Shown here: piece after piece, positions 63,811 to 64,000 of the stretch | Position numbering within the stretch: the stretch's first letter is position 1 | How the letters are laid out: every line of letters begins with the position of its first letter | NCBI RefSeq assembly: GCF_963676275.1 | Contig: NZ_OY781091.1 | Coordinates: forward strand, 1,776,775-1,840,774 | Direction: 5' to 3' | DNA: 64,000 bases | DNA from: an uncultured Cohaesibacter sp. | GTDB taxonomy: Bacteria; Pseudomonadota; Alphaproteobacteria; Rhizobiales; Cohaesibacteraceae | The notes under the pieces: generated by a model | Database searches by the model: none | Told to the model about the DNA's origin: nothing | The model's input: only the letters and a program-made list of their open reading frames with translations | Position numbers and translations under genes: made by a program

Positions 63811-64000
63811 TCGGTATGACCCTAACAATGATTTCAGATGTGTTTGTTGGGCTTTTGCTCTTGCTTGGAGCGGTTTTTGTGCTTACAGCTTCCATCGGAA
63901 TGCTTCGCTTTCCAGATGTCTATACCCGGATGCATTCTGCCTCCAAGGCCGGAACGCTGGGATCGGGCATCGCTCTTCTTGCATTGGCGCTGCATTCGGC
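63807..64000 (+). CDS. mrpG: Na+/H+ antiporter subunit MrpG, cut by window end
   Basis: The first 64 codons of the last mrp gene. One helix ([22 protein letters not shown]) leads into [21 protein letters not shown], the conserved MnhG motif. The start codon overlaps the mrpF stop (ATGA). The frame runs off the right end. Confidence 0.93.
   Translation, partial: MIGMTLTMISDVFVGLLLLLGAVFVLTASIGMLRFPDVYTRMHSASKAGTLGSGIALLALALHS

Noticed and set aside
1-64000. Mobile elements, CRISPR arrays, toxin-antitoxin pairs, phage genes
   Set aside because: No transposase, integrase, regularly spaced repeats or recognisable toxin-antitoxin genes were seen on either strand.

Overview
This is 64 kb of an ordinary alphaproteobacterial chromosome. 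GC content is moderate and gene density is high. The gene set points to the Hyphomicrobiales, possibly a marine Cohaesibacter-like organism: an erythritol-type isomerase and SorC regulator like those of Brucella and Rhizobium, a Rhizobium etli-type asparaginase, an Ochrobactrum-type D-aminopeptidase, a transglutaminase-like cysteine peptidase, MutAB with MeaB, and an Mrp antiporter operon. The genus is inference from gene content. I saw no insertion sequence, prophage, CRISPR array, integrase or rRNA operon.

2-4170 is a sugar-phosphate locus: a fused DhaK-DhaL kinase, a convergent SorC-family regulator and a divergent TIM-like isomerase. The combination fits tetritol/L-erythrulose use better than plain dihydroxyacetone use. 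4305-13510 carries an autotransporter, a Ca/Na antiporter, tRNA-Gln, tRNA-Pro, a cation-efflux protein, a D-amino-acid aminotransferase, three consecutive very small membrane-protein genes, a flavoprotein and a secreted cysteine peptidase. 13988-20428 holds two different 10-helix membrane proteins (one SLAC1/TDT-like), a succinyl-CoA:acetate CoA-transferase and an Rrf2 Fe-S regulator divergent from the SLAC1-like gene. The space between that last pair contains an orphan strong terminator, a short ORF and two inverted repeats.

20931-35740 holds an SDR/DoxX-like fusion, a P1 peptidase divergent from an asparaginase, a tandem-receiver protein, meaB, two envelope proteins, an M20 dipeptidase, a receiver-like protein, a HerA/YjgR-type ATPase and two small cytoplasmic proteins. 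36443-48789 holds a LuxR-type regulator, mutA-mutB, an acyltransferase, YbjQ, a LOG-GNAT coupled pair, a haloacid dehalogenase, a class IV aminotransferase, a secreted Cys-containing protein and an iron superoxide dismutase. 48989-57566 holds a glycosyltransferase, a D-aminopeptidase, a CelD-like GNAT protein, oligopeptidase B, a tautomerase-fold isomerase, a DUF3592 protein and MsrB. 58071-64000 is a seven-gene mrp operon, mrpA to mrpG, tightly overlapped and cut by the window end inside mrpG.

Metabolic links: propionyl-CoA/methylmalonyl-CoA metabolism (mutAB with meaB), acetate/succinyl-CoA exchange, and several enzymes acting on D-amino acids or unusual peptides, scattered rather than clustered. 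The least explained parts are the three-small-protein cluster at 10651-11254, the 19565-19948 intergenic region, two receiver-like proteins that share a C-terminal EV..L tag, and the structured stretch at 12643-12845.
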